DNA from: Trichobilharzia regenti
Lineage: Eukaryota > Platyhelminthes > Trematoda > Strigeidida > Schistosomatidae
NCBI GenBank assembly: GCA_944472135.2
Contig: OX235270.1
Location: 83,337,168-83,401,167, forward strand
Length of the DNA stretch: 64,000 nucleotides
Direction: 5' to 3'
Translations under genes and position numbers: made by a program
Part shown: positions 30,546 through 42,663 of the stretch, piece after piece
How the letters are laid out: every line of letters begins with the position of its first letter
Numbering within the stretch: position 1 is the stretch's first letter
The notes under the pieces: model-generated
Told to the model about the DNA's origin: nothing
The model's input: the letters and a program-made list of their open reading frames with translations, nothing else
Database searches by the model: none

Positions 30546-31506
30546 ATCCTTACAAAAGGAATACTAGAAATTTAATGATTATTTTTCACTAACCAGTTGA
30601 GAAATGCAGAACAACTGGTAATGGTTTTCAAAACTTGATATTATAGCTGGTAAAAAATTTTGTTTTTTTCAATACAACATGAATAGGTATCCAGTAGAAA
30701 TGGACAGTATTTTGTCTAAGTTAGACTCTAAATAATTCTGTTGCCAAAATTTTTGACAAACTAAATTCACTTAGTTTCTAAACCTAATGAAAAATCATTT
30801 GAATTGTACACTTTATTACACAAGAAAGTGATTGATATCATAAAATGTGTATGGACAAGAAATCTCTCCCTTGTAGGATATATACTGAAATGAAAGTTAT
30901 CCAAATAGCAAAACCTCAGATCACACTAAATGGCTACATGTGGTTATTAGTTCATCCAATTCAAACTATCCTACTTGATTATATTCGTGTAAGAAAAGTG
31001 TTTAGGTTGTTTTATTATTTTAGATTATATTTATGTGCTTTCACATCAGTTATTTGAACTCAACTAAATGAACTTCTACTTTGTTCACAATATGCTTCCA
31101 ACTTTATTTATTTATTGTACATGTTCAGATGAAAAATTGGTAAATAGACTGTTATTTGTGAATATTTCATAAAATATGTAAATAGACGAGACTGTTAATA
31201 AATATCTTCGCTATAAACTGATGAAGAGGTAAAATTCTTGGCCACTAAATACTGACTTTTACCTTGATATTACATGTTTACATAAGAAATTAATAAAGTT
31301 AAGAGAACAGGAAGTTATGAATATAAGCACATCCTACTTCTAGTACTTAGTAGTCGTGAATTTCGTTTACATTTTTATTCCCTACGGCTTACAACATCAT
31401 TTCAGTAATAAATAGCTGAAAATTATAAATTGACATTCGACAATCAGGTTAAATGAAATAAGTAGTCATGTAATTGTTGGTTCATTCAAAATTTAAGAAA
31501 CGTTCC
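30546..31506. other. No gene seen
   Basis: AT-rich intronic sequence of gene 1. Confidence 0.4.
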
Positions 31507-31507
31507 T

Positions 31508-31700
31508 TGGTGATTGCCTATTTATGTCTCCGTATTGTTTAAATACTTGCTGTTGATTGGTAATATATTTCTTATACGAATATAATAAGAATTCCACAAA
31601 ATACAAATTCCTGAATTCCGCCCTCTCTGTGTTTTGGTTGGATTCTTGTAATTCGGTCATCTCGAAATACTAATACTACGATTACAAATAATTACTACAA
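31508..31700 (+). repeat. 5' LTR
   Basis: TGGTGATTG…ACTACAA, followed directly by a TTGGCGTCGCGAAGG stretch suited to primer binding. It contains no obvious TATA box beyond AT-rich sequence. Confidence 0.85.
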
Positions 31701-31709
31701 ATTGGCGTC

Positions 31710-32650
31710 GCGAAGGATCTAAATAATCTTGGAAAATTCCCTATAAATGGTTCTCCGCGGGAGATTGCTGATTACCTTGAATGCTTCGATGTGTGGTGCA
31801 TTTCCAAGAATGTTCGGGTTGACAAAATATCAGCCTATTTCATTACTGCTATTGGGCTAGATGCATATAGCCTAGTAAAGTCTCTGGTGTTTCCAGATAA
31901 ACCCATTTCTCTGTCATATGACAAGATCCGTGAACTTCTGATACATCACTTTCATATAACTACTTTCGAGACCAGAGAGAGGGCTCAGTTCAATAAACTG
32001 GTTCGTGCTCCCAATCAGAAGATAAGAGACTTCATTCTTCAACTTCAAATACAAGCTTCAAAGTGTAACTTTGGAGATCAGCTGCATACTCAACTACGTG
32101 ATCGTCTAATTGCTGGAATCAATATTCCTAAGTTAGAGAAAGAGTTAATTCAGATTCCTTCTTGTACCTTTCAAACTGCTAAAGATTTATGTATTACATA
32201 TGAAGATGTCAATAATGAATACTCTGCTCCCACTACGTCAGTATCTGATGTCATGCTGTCCAAAGTCGAAAATACAAGTGTTCATGGAAAGCAATCCAAA
32301 CTGTCGTCCACAGGTAATAGAATGCAGCGAGAGATCAAAAACATTAAACCGTGATTTTCCTGTGGAAAGTTACATCTACGAAGCACTTGCCGTTTTCGGG
32401 GTGCTAAGTGTCATAAATGTGGTAAAGTTGGACACATCAAGACTGTTTGCAGAAGTTCGAATACTTATGTTGCTCAACATTCTTATAATTCTCCCAATCT
32501 GTCTAGTAAAATGGAGTCAATGTGTCTTTCAACTTTTCAAAATACTCAATCTCATCCAATGAAAACCTCCACTACAAGTTCAGCAACTCAAGCGTCAACT
32601 GTTTTCAAAAATGAGGTAGCCGAGTTACAATGCGAACTGTCGAAAACACG
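31710..32650 (+). pseudogene. gag: capsid-like region and CCHC zinc knuckle
   Basis: An open frame without Met begins next to the primer-binding region: LNNLGKFPINGSPREIADYL, then ECFDVWCISKN, a capsid-like fold continuing to 32354. A TGA at 32352-32354 interrupts it in frame; the next codons give [12 protein letters not shown] and [14 protein letters not shown], the latter a classical CX2CX4HX4C nucleic-acid-binding knuckle. The stop is plausibly a CGA-to-TGA change. The frame ends about 32657, near the deletion junction. Confidence 0.8.
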
Positions 32651-33154
32651 AAAAAACTGAATGAGATGAGAGAGCAACTGATTAAAATGGAGGAATTGCT
32701 GCATATGCATAGACTGCGTCTGTTGAATGCAGAGCATACAAGTACCCGTGAAAGTCCTGCAAAACTTTTCAAATCTCGAATTCTCAAAAAGCATCTGATG
32801 TCCACGACTTCTAATGTACATTATTACAAAGGGAATGACTATAGACCTTCTGTTGGAATCATACTACAAAAAATGGGAAATCGAGTGGTGAAGATATTAG
32901 ACATCAAAGATCACTCAGTTCATAACAGACACCTGGACAAAGTGACAATAAATGAAGTAGGTCGTTCCAATTATTATTTTAATGATTCCGCTACTAATCC
33001 TGATTTTGTAGATAATTCAGAAATAAGTCCAGATAATAATGATGAAAATAGAATCACAGAATCAGTTAGAAGGTCGCAGCTACTTGCAAGCAAACCGAGA
33101 CATCGTTATAAATACGCAAGGAGACATTCGACGTGTGGCGGATGTGGTGATTGA
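32640..33154 (+). pseudogene. pol C-terminus after internal deletion
   Basis: SPAKLFKSRILKKHL followed by VHYYKGNDYRPSVGIILQKM and HNRHLDKVTINEVGRSN is typical of the tail after the integrase core, where an SH3-like region contacts DNA. No DDE residues are present. The frame runs into the 3' LTR. Confidence 0.65.
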
Positions 33155-33337
33155 CAATTTCTATCTCTGTATTGTTTAAATACTTACTGTTGATTGGTAA
33201 TATATTTCTTGTACGAATATAATAAGAATTCCACAAAATACAAATTCCTGAATTCCGCCCTCTCTGCGTTTTGGTTGGATTCTTGTAATTCGGTCATCTC
33301 GAAATACTAATACTACGATTACAAATAATCACAACAA
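33145..33337 (+). repeat. 3' LTR
   Basis: Matches 31508-31700 with about 5% divergence, so the insertion is moderately old. Confidence 0.85.
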
Positions 33338-33342
33338 GTTCC

Positions 33343-35593
33343 GATAAAATTTAATTCTTTATGAAAGGCAACGTGCTGTGTTTAGTAAAATGTATGGTGA
33401 CAAGAGTTTTATGCTGGAAACATAACATTAGAGAAATAGCTAGTGACATCAACTTGTATGTGACTCTTCGTGAAATTTATACTGGGAAGGGACACCAAAC
33501 GACTATGGTACTTTGTTGAGTATTTACGTTTTATTTTGGTATGATAACCAAACACAACACCACATATTTAATAACACTATTGAGCGCAATAACAAACCTT
33601 AACCTAATACCAACAATGAAACCTCCCTCTCAAACCCTTCTGTCTTAGTAAGCAATACAAATATTGTCTGAAACATACTGTCATGTAACTGCAAATACAA
33701 TATTTATTCATCCAAAATACTCTCTATATACAGTTTCAAGCATAAAACGATGTTGATCCAGTAATGAAATAATATTTCGATTGTTTGCATATGGAGAAGA
33801 AACTGTCTAATGAAATTACCCTGTGCATAGAGTGAAATGCGCCTAATATGAAACACAGTCTGTTACTCTGATAACCAATTACAAATGAACTGCACAGATC
33901 CCGAATGTTTATGCTTAAGCCTTTGATAAATTAACATTCACTACTACATTCACTGTAAATAATGAATTAACTATCATTTTAATTTCAGCAGCGGTGACTA
34001 TAACGTCACAGGAGGTTGCGCAACCAAAGTATAACATCGTGAGGAACTATTCTGTCTGAACGTGTGAATATTCATTTTACACACCTTAGTAAAATAATAA
34101 CTTAGGAACATTTTATCTGAACAAGCTATTAAAAATTCCCTAAAAGCTGATTTCGAAAGTAGTTTACAACAAGACGTATTACAATGACAGTTTTGATTTA
34201 TTTTTTAAACTTGCTTTAAAATTCAGTGAATTAAATAACTCCAAGTGACTCATTTTGGCAAATTAAATTCAACTCTGAGAAAAGTCATTTGGACAGCGTT
34301 TTTCAACTTATATTTTAGACTTTTTGTCAAGGCTCTCATCTAAATAACTACTTGTCATAGTAATAAAACTACCAGGTGCCCCACTTCGATGAACTTGATG
34401 CTCTTTTATGAGCCAATATAACGCAATAACAGGGCGTATAGATTACTTGCCTCCCGACTTCCCTTACAATACAAAGAAACTCTGCAATTCACCTAGTCAA
34501 CAGAACCATGTTGTGGGGACGTTTTCTAGCTATAAGGAGTATATAAAAACACTTGCAGCTATTATGACTGGCAAATATTTGTTAAAATAGCTTCTTTTAT
34601 GTAGTAGTTATGGCATATTGATGAACACCCATTTTACTCCCTATGGAAAATTTTGCTCATTAACAATAAGTCTGACATTCTTGTTTATTGTACGAAGATC
34701 AAAGCCATACCGGGAATCACTAAGTAAGTAGCAAGTACGGTGTGTTTTATCGTATACCTTTGTTATACAAGTTATTTAGACATTTTTAACAGAATAGATT
34801 TAAGGACAGAGCATATCTCCTAAGTCAACCCACTTAAATTGTCCATCCTCGTGAAATTTATGATTCGTGTAGGCCATACTAAAACTCAGACATACCATTC
34901 AGTAACAGTTGTCATTGTACATCCACAACACTTCTAGCTTTTTAGAAAACGCAGCTTTTCACCGAAGGAATGAAAAGATATTTGAAAAATACACATAAAC
35001 CCTGCAGCACATGCTATAAAGAGTGGTGCTTTATTAACAGGGAACATACATAAATTAACAAACCTGTACTTTACACGCCACTAATTTTCACTGAATTTTT
35101 TAGACTTGCAGGTTTTTATCCGTAAGATTTAAATCCCTTAGAGGGCTTGTCATTTGAGTTGTAAAAATAAAAACGGAAAGATACGCATGGTATTTTATAG
35201 TTAACAATGGAGCGCTTAGCAACATTTTGAGGGTGTGTTGTGAAGTTTTCCCACTTTTCTGGAAGTATGTCATTTCAAGTGATTAAGTTAACCATTTACT
35301 TCTTCAATCCAAAAGAAAACAGGATCAATAATTCAGTCAAAATTAAAGCAATAATTTTAAACAGAAACAAAATGACTGACTTCATTTACCTTAATTCAAT
35401 AACTAGCTCGCTGTCAAGAGGATAGTGTGTACGATAGAATTCACTAAAAGTATTATTATTTTTGACTGCAAAATCCTTACTGTAAATGCAGAAATGATTC
35501 TTGAAACCTTCGTCTTTCAATTAAATCTAGGGCAGTATAAGTTAAGTTACCTCTATTTTCATTAAAAAATTAGTAATTAATATAAAAACATAC
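33343..35593. other. Intron of gene 1, no feature assigned
   Basis: AT-rich. A plus-strand frame at 34408-34590 has no known motif and no convincing splice context. Confidence 0.4.
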
Positions 35594-35747
35594 TCTTCAG
35601 GTGTATATTTCGGTAATGGATGATGCAAGGGTAGTGGGCTGGTATTTTTCAGAGGATCAAGGAAACGAGTTCGACGTTGTGAAGGTCTGCTATGTTGATA
35701 GAAATTATCATCGCCATCAGGAAAACTGTTACAGTCTAAAAGAATTC
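35594..35747 (-). CDS. Gene 1, internal exon
   Basis: 154-nt minus-strand exon: GILLDCNSFPDGDDNFYQHS, then RPSQRRTRFLDPLKNTSPL and PLHHPLPKYTPEE. The donor is GTATGT (35593-35588). The acceptor is CACACAGAG at 35748. It receives one base from the exon upstream (Gly codon split) and passes two to the next. The Pro/Arg/Ser-rich composition suggests a disordered linker. Confidence 0.7.
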
Positions 35748-35773
35748 CTCTGTGTGAAGTTACAGGCATTTAC
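35748..35773 (-). other. 26-nt micro-intron of gene 1
   Basis: The minus strand reads GTAAATGCC … CACACAGAG between two coding blocks that are in different frames. Reading through gives a stop after four codons, while removing 26 nt joins the frames exactly (…NCSE|GILLD…). Using the alternative AG two bases earlier gives a stop within five codons. Confidence 0.65.
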
Positions 35774-36027
35774 CTTCAGAGCAATTATTTGTTGTGGCAA
35801 ACTGTACACAACGTGATTTAGATGAATTAGATGAAGGTAGTTGTTGACAGTTTACTGAATTTGCCCCAGGTGAAAGGCTAGATAAGCCGTTGTTTACGTC
35901 GGAGCTATGCGTCTTGTTATATTCTAAACTTCTGCTTTTTCTAGGCTTTGCAAAAACGATGCTGTCGGTTCTGTATTTTCTCACCAGTTTTCTGAGTCTT
36001 TCTAACTCCACTTCGAGAGCTTTAAAG
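35774..36027 (-). CDS. Gene 1, upstream exon
   Basis: 254-nt minus-strand exon after a TTTCTTTTCTAATTAG acceptor. It reads FKALEVELERLRKLVRKYR, then TDSIVFAKPRKSRSLEYNK and a Ser/Asn-rich stretch to CVQFATTNNCSE. The first part predicts a coiled coil, the rest disorder. Upstream exons must exist because the first codon is split, but none were identified with confidence between 36.0 and 61.6 kb. Confidence 0.7.
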
Positions 36028-37313
36028 CTAATTAGAAAAGAAACACTTCGAACCTGTTTTGATGTCATCCATTTCATCAAGAATCAAAAATTAAAAATAA
36101 ACTTTATGAGTACATTATTCACTGTTTTAAAAATGTTTTAGAGTCAAATGAAATATTATTAACTTTATTGGTCTAGTTAAACAACCGAGTGGATTATATA
36201 TGCATTATCGTTTTCAACTCAAAGTTAGCTGAAAAAATCATTTACAATCACTGAGAACATAAAAGGTATGTTTAACTTATCATCTACATCGAGTTATAAT
36301 ACGTTGAGTTAGGTGTTCATATTTTCCTTTGGGAGTTGTACTCATGTATCGGGAGAATATGTACCCCTGAAGCATCGTGATTTCTTCGTTACTTTTAAAT
36401 TCTACTACTTACATCTCATTAGGTGCTTCAAATTCCTAAAAAGCTAAAATGATGGAAAAAATTTGAACTCCTTGTTATAGATCTATTTTTCTACAGATAG
36501 TAGGGATTTGAGTTTTAACTTGCTATGTCATCCCATGCAATATAAGTCTGTCATGTTCGCAGTAATACGTGTGACTGCTTCTAAGATGTGTCAGTCGCCT
36601 TTCAGGTAGATTCTGCTCTAGTGAAGTCCTTTGACCTAGACTCCACCAAAGACGTGTACAAAGTTGTAAGCACTAGTTTACTGATTTTATTAGGGATTTC
36701 GCTCATTACCAGTAAGGCGGAGAGATTTAAGTTAGTAACGCTGTCCTGTAGGTTTTAGTCATTGTCTATTGTAACACTGGCGCCCACGTCATTCTTTGTA
36801 GGTGGGGATGATATTTCATATTTCCAGTAGGGTGCTAACAACAGATTTGTGTAGGATATCCAGAAGACAGCAGCTACTGGTCTGGCTATTTGGATGGAGT
36901 GCACAACACTCGACTGAGTTTCTTGAATCTACTTTCTATATGGATCTGAATACAACGTTTTCGACGGTATGAAAGGAACGCACACCTTGGCGCCACTTAA
37001 TATGACATCATGTGTGACACCGGTTCCTGCACAAAAGTTAACGTGAGTTGATCTTCAACTCCTCCCACCATATCGTTGCCCTGCTTGATTATGTCTGTTT
37101 CCGTGATTAGGTCTATAGGACCATGATAACTCAGGATTCTCAAGCTTATATTTTAGAATAATACCTTGCGATGTTCTTGTGTATTCGGCACCAGATGCAT
37201 TCTCAGGTCAACTCGTAATTGGCGAACTGCTAAGCAAATATATTTCCGGCTGGAGTGTACAACTTCTACATAGGATAAGTTGGTCCCATGCAACGACGTA
37301 GTACATTGTTGGT
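36028..37313. other. Unassigned sequence
   Basis: Less AT-rich from about 36.6 kb, which hints at old retroelement coding sequence. Translations are broken and no domain could be named. Confidence 0.35.
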
Positions 37314-37365
37314 GACTCGATGACGTTTCGAGCATAATTTATCCCTCATAATCATATCAATGAAA
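37314..37365 (-). ncRNA. Hammerhead-like fold, third copy
   Basis: Minus strand: TTGAT, ATGATTATGA, GGGATAAATTATGC, TCGAAACGTC, ATCG. It shares the GATTATGA and CTCGAAACGTCATC blocks with 7816-7865 and 5952-6000; the hairpin here is weaker. Confidence 0.35.
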
Positions 37366-37775
37366 CTGATGTGATTGTGGGCAGTAAATTGTGCTTCAAA
37401 ACCCATACAGTTTTCAGCGTTGTGCCAGTGTACCCAAATTCTACAATTGGGTAGTGTACAGATTTATGGCCTGTTTGTGGCAGGTATGTTTCAGCACCTG
37501 AACTTTGGAAAAAGTAGACTTCAAGACTACGGGCCTCTTGATGGGTGATAATATTTTCACCCATGATGAGCTAGAAATCCCCAGGAAAAGAGCTTTAAAA
37601 TCTTTCAGTAAAATATGTTGTGCTGTCCATTCTCGAGTAAAATTTTCTTGCAATAAGATATTCTGTTCCTACGTCAGAGACCAGGAATCTCATCGAACCA
37701 TATCAGCATACATATACCATCTCGTTTGCTACTATAAAGCTTGGTAAATTGGCCATTCTGCTTGCGAAATACTAT

Positions 37776-38070
37776 TGTGGTGAGAGCATGCCGTGAGAAA
37801 ATATGAGCAAGGCTGATTCAACAACCAATCACAGCAAAGTTAACGTGGCAAAATATGATTCGCAGATAGAGAACTCTATTTGTCGAGGAATCCCGAAACA
37901 ACCAATCCGAAGACTGCGTTTGTCTGCCTAACTTCTGATAAACAACCAATCAGATGACTGCGCTTGTCTACTTGCATAAGCTATAATAATGTATGTGAAA
38001 TATGTATAAATACGTGTTGATTTTCATAATAAAACGATCTGTTGCCTGGCCCTTGTCTTCTGTTGTTACA
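37776..38070 (+). mobile_element. Solo LTR
   Basis: It runs from TGTGGTGAGAGC to TTCTGTTGTTACA, with a TATAAATA box at about 38005 and AATAAAACGATC downstream as a polyadenylation signal. CTAT (ACTAT if one base overlaps) flanks both ends. No internal sequence is attached, so LTR-LTR recombination is the simplest explanation. The end CTTCTGTTGTTACA is shared with the LTRs at 62.9-63.8 kb. Confidence 0.7.
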
Positions 38071-38379
38071 CTATATGCAAAATGTTACGTTTTAGGTTTA
38101 CCGCTTCCGGCCCTACAGTAGTACCTTCCTCTGTTCCCAAACCCTCTGCCCATGCATGAATGTATCGCTGTGATTTTAAGGTTTCTAAACTTGCCCACTG
38201 ACAAATCAGCTAACATTTCCAATAATATGCAGAACGAATAATTTCAGTGCATTTTACCTGGACGTACCCACCAACCCGCTTTATACACGCACTTCGCAAC
38301 CATAAGGTGGGCATGTTTTACTAACTTTAAAGGTACTTTATCTGATATTCGGTACCCAATGTAACTCTGTCTTGGTGCA

Positions 38380-38560
38380 TCGTTGACAAAATAATCGGAT
38401 GCTGACTCGCTAACATGGAAGTCTGGGTTTGATTCACGAGTGGTTATAAGCCAGGAAAGCAAGGAGGACCACATGCGAGTCTAGCAACACCTGTTTCAAG
38501 TAACACTAAAGCTATTGAAACGTACAATACTGAAGCCGTATGTCCCGCTTGGAAGGCGAG
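38380..38560 (+). mobile_element. SINE-D-like copy, degenerate
   Basis: B-box-like CTGGGTTTGATTCACG, middle ATGCGAGTCTAGCAACACC and tail GAAGCCGTATGTCCCGCTTG. Confidence 0.45.
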
Positions 38561-39299
38561 AATTAAAATATATTTCCGAGGAATAATCCTCTATTGGTCT
38601 AGGTTATAAATCAGTCAACCGAATTTCCAGCCACGAATTTATTCTTTCTGTCAGTATCAATTATTTTGAGCCCAAGCTCTGAAAGTTCATATTCAATATT
38701 AGAAACCACTTCTGGAAAAAGGTTAAGCAAAACTATCTAAGAGACAAAACTCGGTGTTCCACTTGTACTAATGCAATGAGTGTAGGAATACAAACGTAAA
38801 GGTATCTGTTCCAAACACTGAGATCGCCGAGTAAGAATTCAGCGACAATTATTTTTTTCTCAAATGGTGCTTTTGAATGTTAATGCCATCAGTGTGATAA
38901 TTCCTGTTTGCACCAGCCATCTGTATTTCTACGGGACTGAATGTGGCAGTGGGGAGGACGATGTGATGATATGATAAGATGCGTGCTTTCCCTTTTAATT
39001 ATCAAACATACTAGTTTTACATGAACCAGAGAATGTTCAGCAGGGCAAGTCAGTGAAACCATTTAATTCCATGTAATACGACACTCATTTAAGTATCGAT
39101 ATATTTGAGATGTGATGCGATATGGTACGACGAAAAGTCGAACTGTGACTAAGAAAAGATATTCCTAAAGCAATAAATTTTCGGGAAAAGTGGCGCTTTC
39201 GATCCTCCGTGAGAAGCAGCGCTAGTTTGAAGTTTGTTACTCATCTGTGTGGCCTTTCTATTATCGTTTTTATCTTTGGATTTTCGCATCCTAAGAAAT
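38561..39299. other. No gene seen
   Basis: No recognised feature. Confidence 0.35.
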
Positions 39300-40395
39300 G
39301 GCATTGAAATCTATAGAACAAGGACGTTGACTGTCAACCGTGCACCCGCGTAGCTGAATGCTCCAAATACTGAAACTTGGCTACTCGGCGTGTCTATTCC
39401 ATGTTTTCCAGGCGTTGCAAAAAGCAAGTCATCCACAGTAATCAACATAATCGTGGCAGTTCCCAAACCAACGTTGTGGTCAGAGTTTTCCATCTGGCAG
39501 GGAGCAGGGAAAATTATTCGCAGATCATACTGACTGGCGGTGGCTCTAAAAACCACGAATTGGAAGAAATTAGAAAAACTTGAAGGATCTGGACTTCGCC
39601 GATGACATATGTCTGATTTCCAAAAAAACTGGATGATATGCAAGTGAAAAGCAACAAGTTGATAGAAGAAGCGTCAAAGATAGGACGCCAGGTGAACATA
39701 TAGAAAACAGAGGCGATGAAGATTCTTCACCAACTCCAACAGCAAAACCAACAACAACAGACAACAATCAGCATAAATGGAAGGCGTCCGAAAGAAGCAG
39801 CCTCCTTTGCCCACCAACTTGGAAGGCATCATTTCAGCTACAGGCGGATTGACAAGAATATCGAGGCGCGGATCGAGAAAGCAAGGGGAGCCTTCATATC
39901 TCTCAAGTCTGCGTGGAGATCAACAGCACTCAGCATGAAAAATAAAATTAGGATTTTCGACACCAATGTGAAGGCAATGCTACTTACTATGCAAACCAGT
40001 GACTTCGAACAAACCACAGAACAGCTGTCTTCACTCGTTACTCAAGATCAGATGGGCAGCTAGAAAAGATCGGCACCAAGGGTCTCTGGCAGTGAACCAA
40101 CCCGGCAGTAACCGATCGTGCGACAAGTACGCAGGATAAAGTGGAGGTGGACTGGCCATACTTTAAGAAAATAACCCATCAAGTGACATAGCATGCCAGG
40201 CCATTGCTCGAGTGGAATCTGGTCGGGAAGCGGAGAGTTGGTCGTCCAAGGGTGACATGAAGCAGGTTATGGGAAGAGGAGATGAAAGCATGTGGGTAGA
40301 CGTGCAGTCAGGTGAAAATGTTGGCGGAGAACCGAACGCAATGGAGACGTTTGGCTGAAACCCTGTGTTATTCTAGGAACTAAGGGAAACAATAA
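39300..40395 (+). mobile_element. RTE-type LINE, decayed 3' half
   Basis: The plus strand shows DLDFADDICLI-like sequence broken by frameshifts (39585-39615), the CAACAGCAAAACCAACAAC tract, FISLKSAWRSTALSMKNKIR (39890-39960), the KWRWTGH-like region near 40140 and the 3' end GAAACCCTGTGTTATTCTAG near 40360. It is closest in layout to the 10.6-13.7 kb element. Confidence 0.75.
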
Positions 40396-40959
40396 TATGG
40401 ATGATATTTATTCTGATTATTTCATTACTACCATTTTCAATGCAAAGTTTGATAGGAAGAGCATTTGAAAAACATAACTTATCATCAAATGAACAATAGT
40501 GATGAGGGGTGTCAGGTTTGAAGCTCCTTATTAACCAAAACGGATTCAGAGACAACTTCCTCTTATATATTCATCTACATGAAGAACACAGATATGAAAA
40601 AAACAGTCCTAACCCTAAAGTGCTACCAACCATTGTCCAGAGGGCACTTTAAACGTGGATGCGATGCAACTTGCACCTCGGATCAGACATGGCCTTCAAA
40701 AAAATGCCGTAGTAATGGAAAGTCCTGTTATCCAACGACCGGTTCACTCTCAAGATCATTAGTGTGATTTCACTCGTTAGTCACTACTATTTGAGTTAGC
40801 CCACGATTTGAGTTAAAAGAACTAGAAGAATAAATTTGTAGAATTTAAGTATGTTACCCAACTGACGCACCAGCCCAAGACTCAGGTATTTTTACCATAT
40901 GTGAGAGAAGGGTGTGCCATATGGCAGTTTTCATGAATGAAAATAATGGGCTAAGTGGT
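40396..40959. other. No gene seen
   Basis: No recognised feature. Confidence 0.35.
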
Positions 40960-41640
40960 GCTCAGGAGGAACAAACACGACAGAACCAGGCAGGCTTTAG
41001 ACCAGGAAGAAAGTACGCTTATCATATCTTCACTCTTCGACATATTCTGGAACATAGCCATACATAACGGTATCCAGCAATTGCCATATTTCTTGACCTG
41101 AAATCGTCATTCGATTCCGTTGACTGAGAGATACTATCGCGATGTTTGGCTGTAATGCGAATGACGAGAAAATACATCGCACCGATTCATGCACTCACTT
41201 TAGTCGAACTCATGCTACCAGGTATGAGACTACGCAAGATTGTCATCCAACGTGATGACAAGCAATGGTCTCCATCAGCGACGCTCATTGTCCACTTTTC
41301 TGTTTACTGTCATCATAGATGTTCTAATGGAATTAACCCAAACCGGCTTTAGAGTCTCAGGAATTGACGGACGCTGACGGAGCGCAGCGTTCCGAACACC
41401 TCGAGCAACGATCTTGGAATGTTTTGCACGCGAATCCCTCACACAAAAGATAGGATTTTCGCTACAAGACCGAACCACATTGACTCCTAGCTTAGATTTC
41501 TAAGTGAAATGATAGGGCCTGTTGGCCACTTCACTTGTCTGAGAATGTATATCGGCGCCAACGGGTTGTTCGTTGACGAAATCTCAACTCGGATTCAGAA
41601 GGCTCGTTTGGCATATGCCTGCCACTTTACGCCGTCTCTG
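40960..41640 (+). mobile_element. Second non-LTR LINE family, decayed
   Basis: NQAGFRPGRKYAYHIFTLRH, IAIFLDLKSSFDSVD and a segment whose DNA (AACGGGTTG…GACGAAATCTCAACT) matches 60774-60800. The RT is broken by stops and frameshifts. It differs from the RTE copies in its QAGFRPGR and LDLK motifs. Confidence 0.65.
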
Positions 41641-42198
41641 GAGTATATATTTATTATACACTAACGTCTATTAAAGATATATATCGGTATTCTCTAAGTA
41701 TTTCCATACATCTATGAAACCAATCTCTTTATCGTTTGTGTAGAGTGATGAGTATTGTTTTACGTGTTCCCTGGACACTATAGAGACCTAATACTTTATT
41801 CGTTCCAGACGTAAACAGTCTATTTATGTGATCAGTAGAATGTGACAGTCTGTACTGGGAGCGGCTGAAGCTTATAACCGAGGCTCAGATCGTAAGAGCC
41901 TACAGGTAAAAATTGCATGTCCCTAATATAATAATGTATATTTTTCATATAAACATATAAATTTACATGAAAATGCATGCCATTTTTACAGGCACGATCA
42001 AGTGCGGTATAATATCAAATCGTAGATTTTCTACAAGTTAATAATGTTTAAACAGATAAATGTTTGATATACATATATATGTATATATAAATACACTCAT
42101 TGTCTGAACCAGGCCGTATAGTTATTGAATTGTACTGTTGTCCTCCAGGTTGCGCGGGAAAATCGATTTCGTTTCGTTTTCATCCCGTTTTTTTCCTT

Positions 42199-42420
42199 CA
42201 CGTTCCCCAGTGGAACACAGGGCTTCAAGCTAGTGGCCTGAAGTTTCTATAGCAGCGTTAATTATACAGGATGGGGTTGCTAGCCTCATGCCCAACCTTT
42301 CCTCTTTACCAGCATTATTTCTGGCTTAGCGGGGTAAAGCAGTGCGTCGGCCGGGAATCGAACCCCGGACCATATGCATGGTCGGCGAGCGTCCTAACTG
42401 CTATGCCACCGTGGTTGTAG
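42199..42420 (-). mobile_element. SINE-D, well-preserved copy
   Basis: Minus strand: head GGTGGCATAGCAGTTAGGAC, B-box CGGGGTTCGATTCCCG, middle GGCATGAGGCTAGCAACCCC and tail CTTGAAGCCCTGTGTTCC. Head, LINE-5'-like middle and LINE-3'-like tail are all present. Confidence 0.8.
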
Positions 42421-42663
42421 GCAAACGATAACCAACCAATATTCAGGTAAGTACAACTTTTAAAAGGGATTGAAGGCTGTTTTAGAAACGTAAAAGTGCT
42501 AAGGTGTTATATGAGGGGGATGAATTCAATAAAGTGTAATGAAATAGGTAAGTGCAAGTATCATTAATAAATGCAACGTTCATTTGCAGTGTATAATGCT
42601 ACCCATATATGTCTTACTATCATGATGTCCACTTTTGGCCTTAATACAATTACTTTCAAGCCA

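Larger units (their letters stand above)
31507..33337 (+). mobile_element. Ty3/gypsy-like LTR element, internally deleted
   Basis: The direct terminal repeats 31508-31700 and 33145-33337 are equal in length (193 nt) and differ at about 10 positions. GTTCC flanks both outer ends (31502-31506 and 33338-33342), indicating a 5-bp target duplication. The inside holds a gag frame, a zinc knuckle and the extreme C-terminus of pol. Protease, RT, RNase H and the integrase core are missing. The element is 1.83 kb in place of the several kilobases usual for this class. Confidence 0.85.

Noticed and set aside
34408..34590. 60-codon plus-strand frame as a possible host exon
   Set aside because: No good acceptor, no recognisable domain, and it lies inside a gene 1 intron on the opposite strand.
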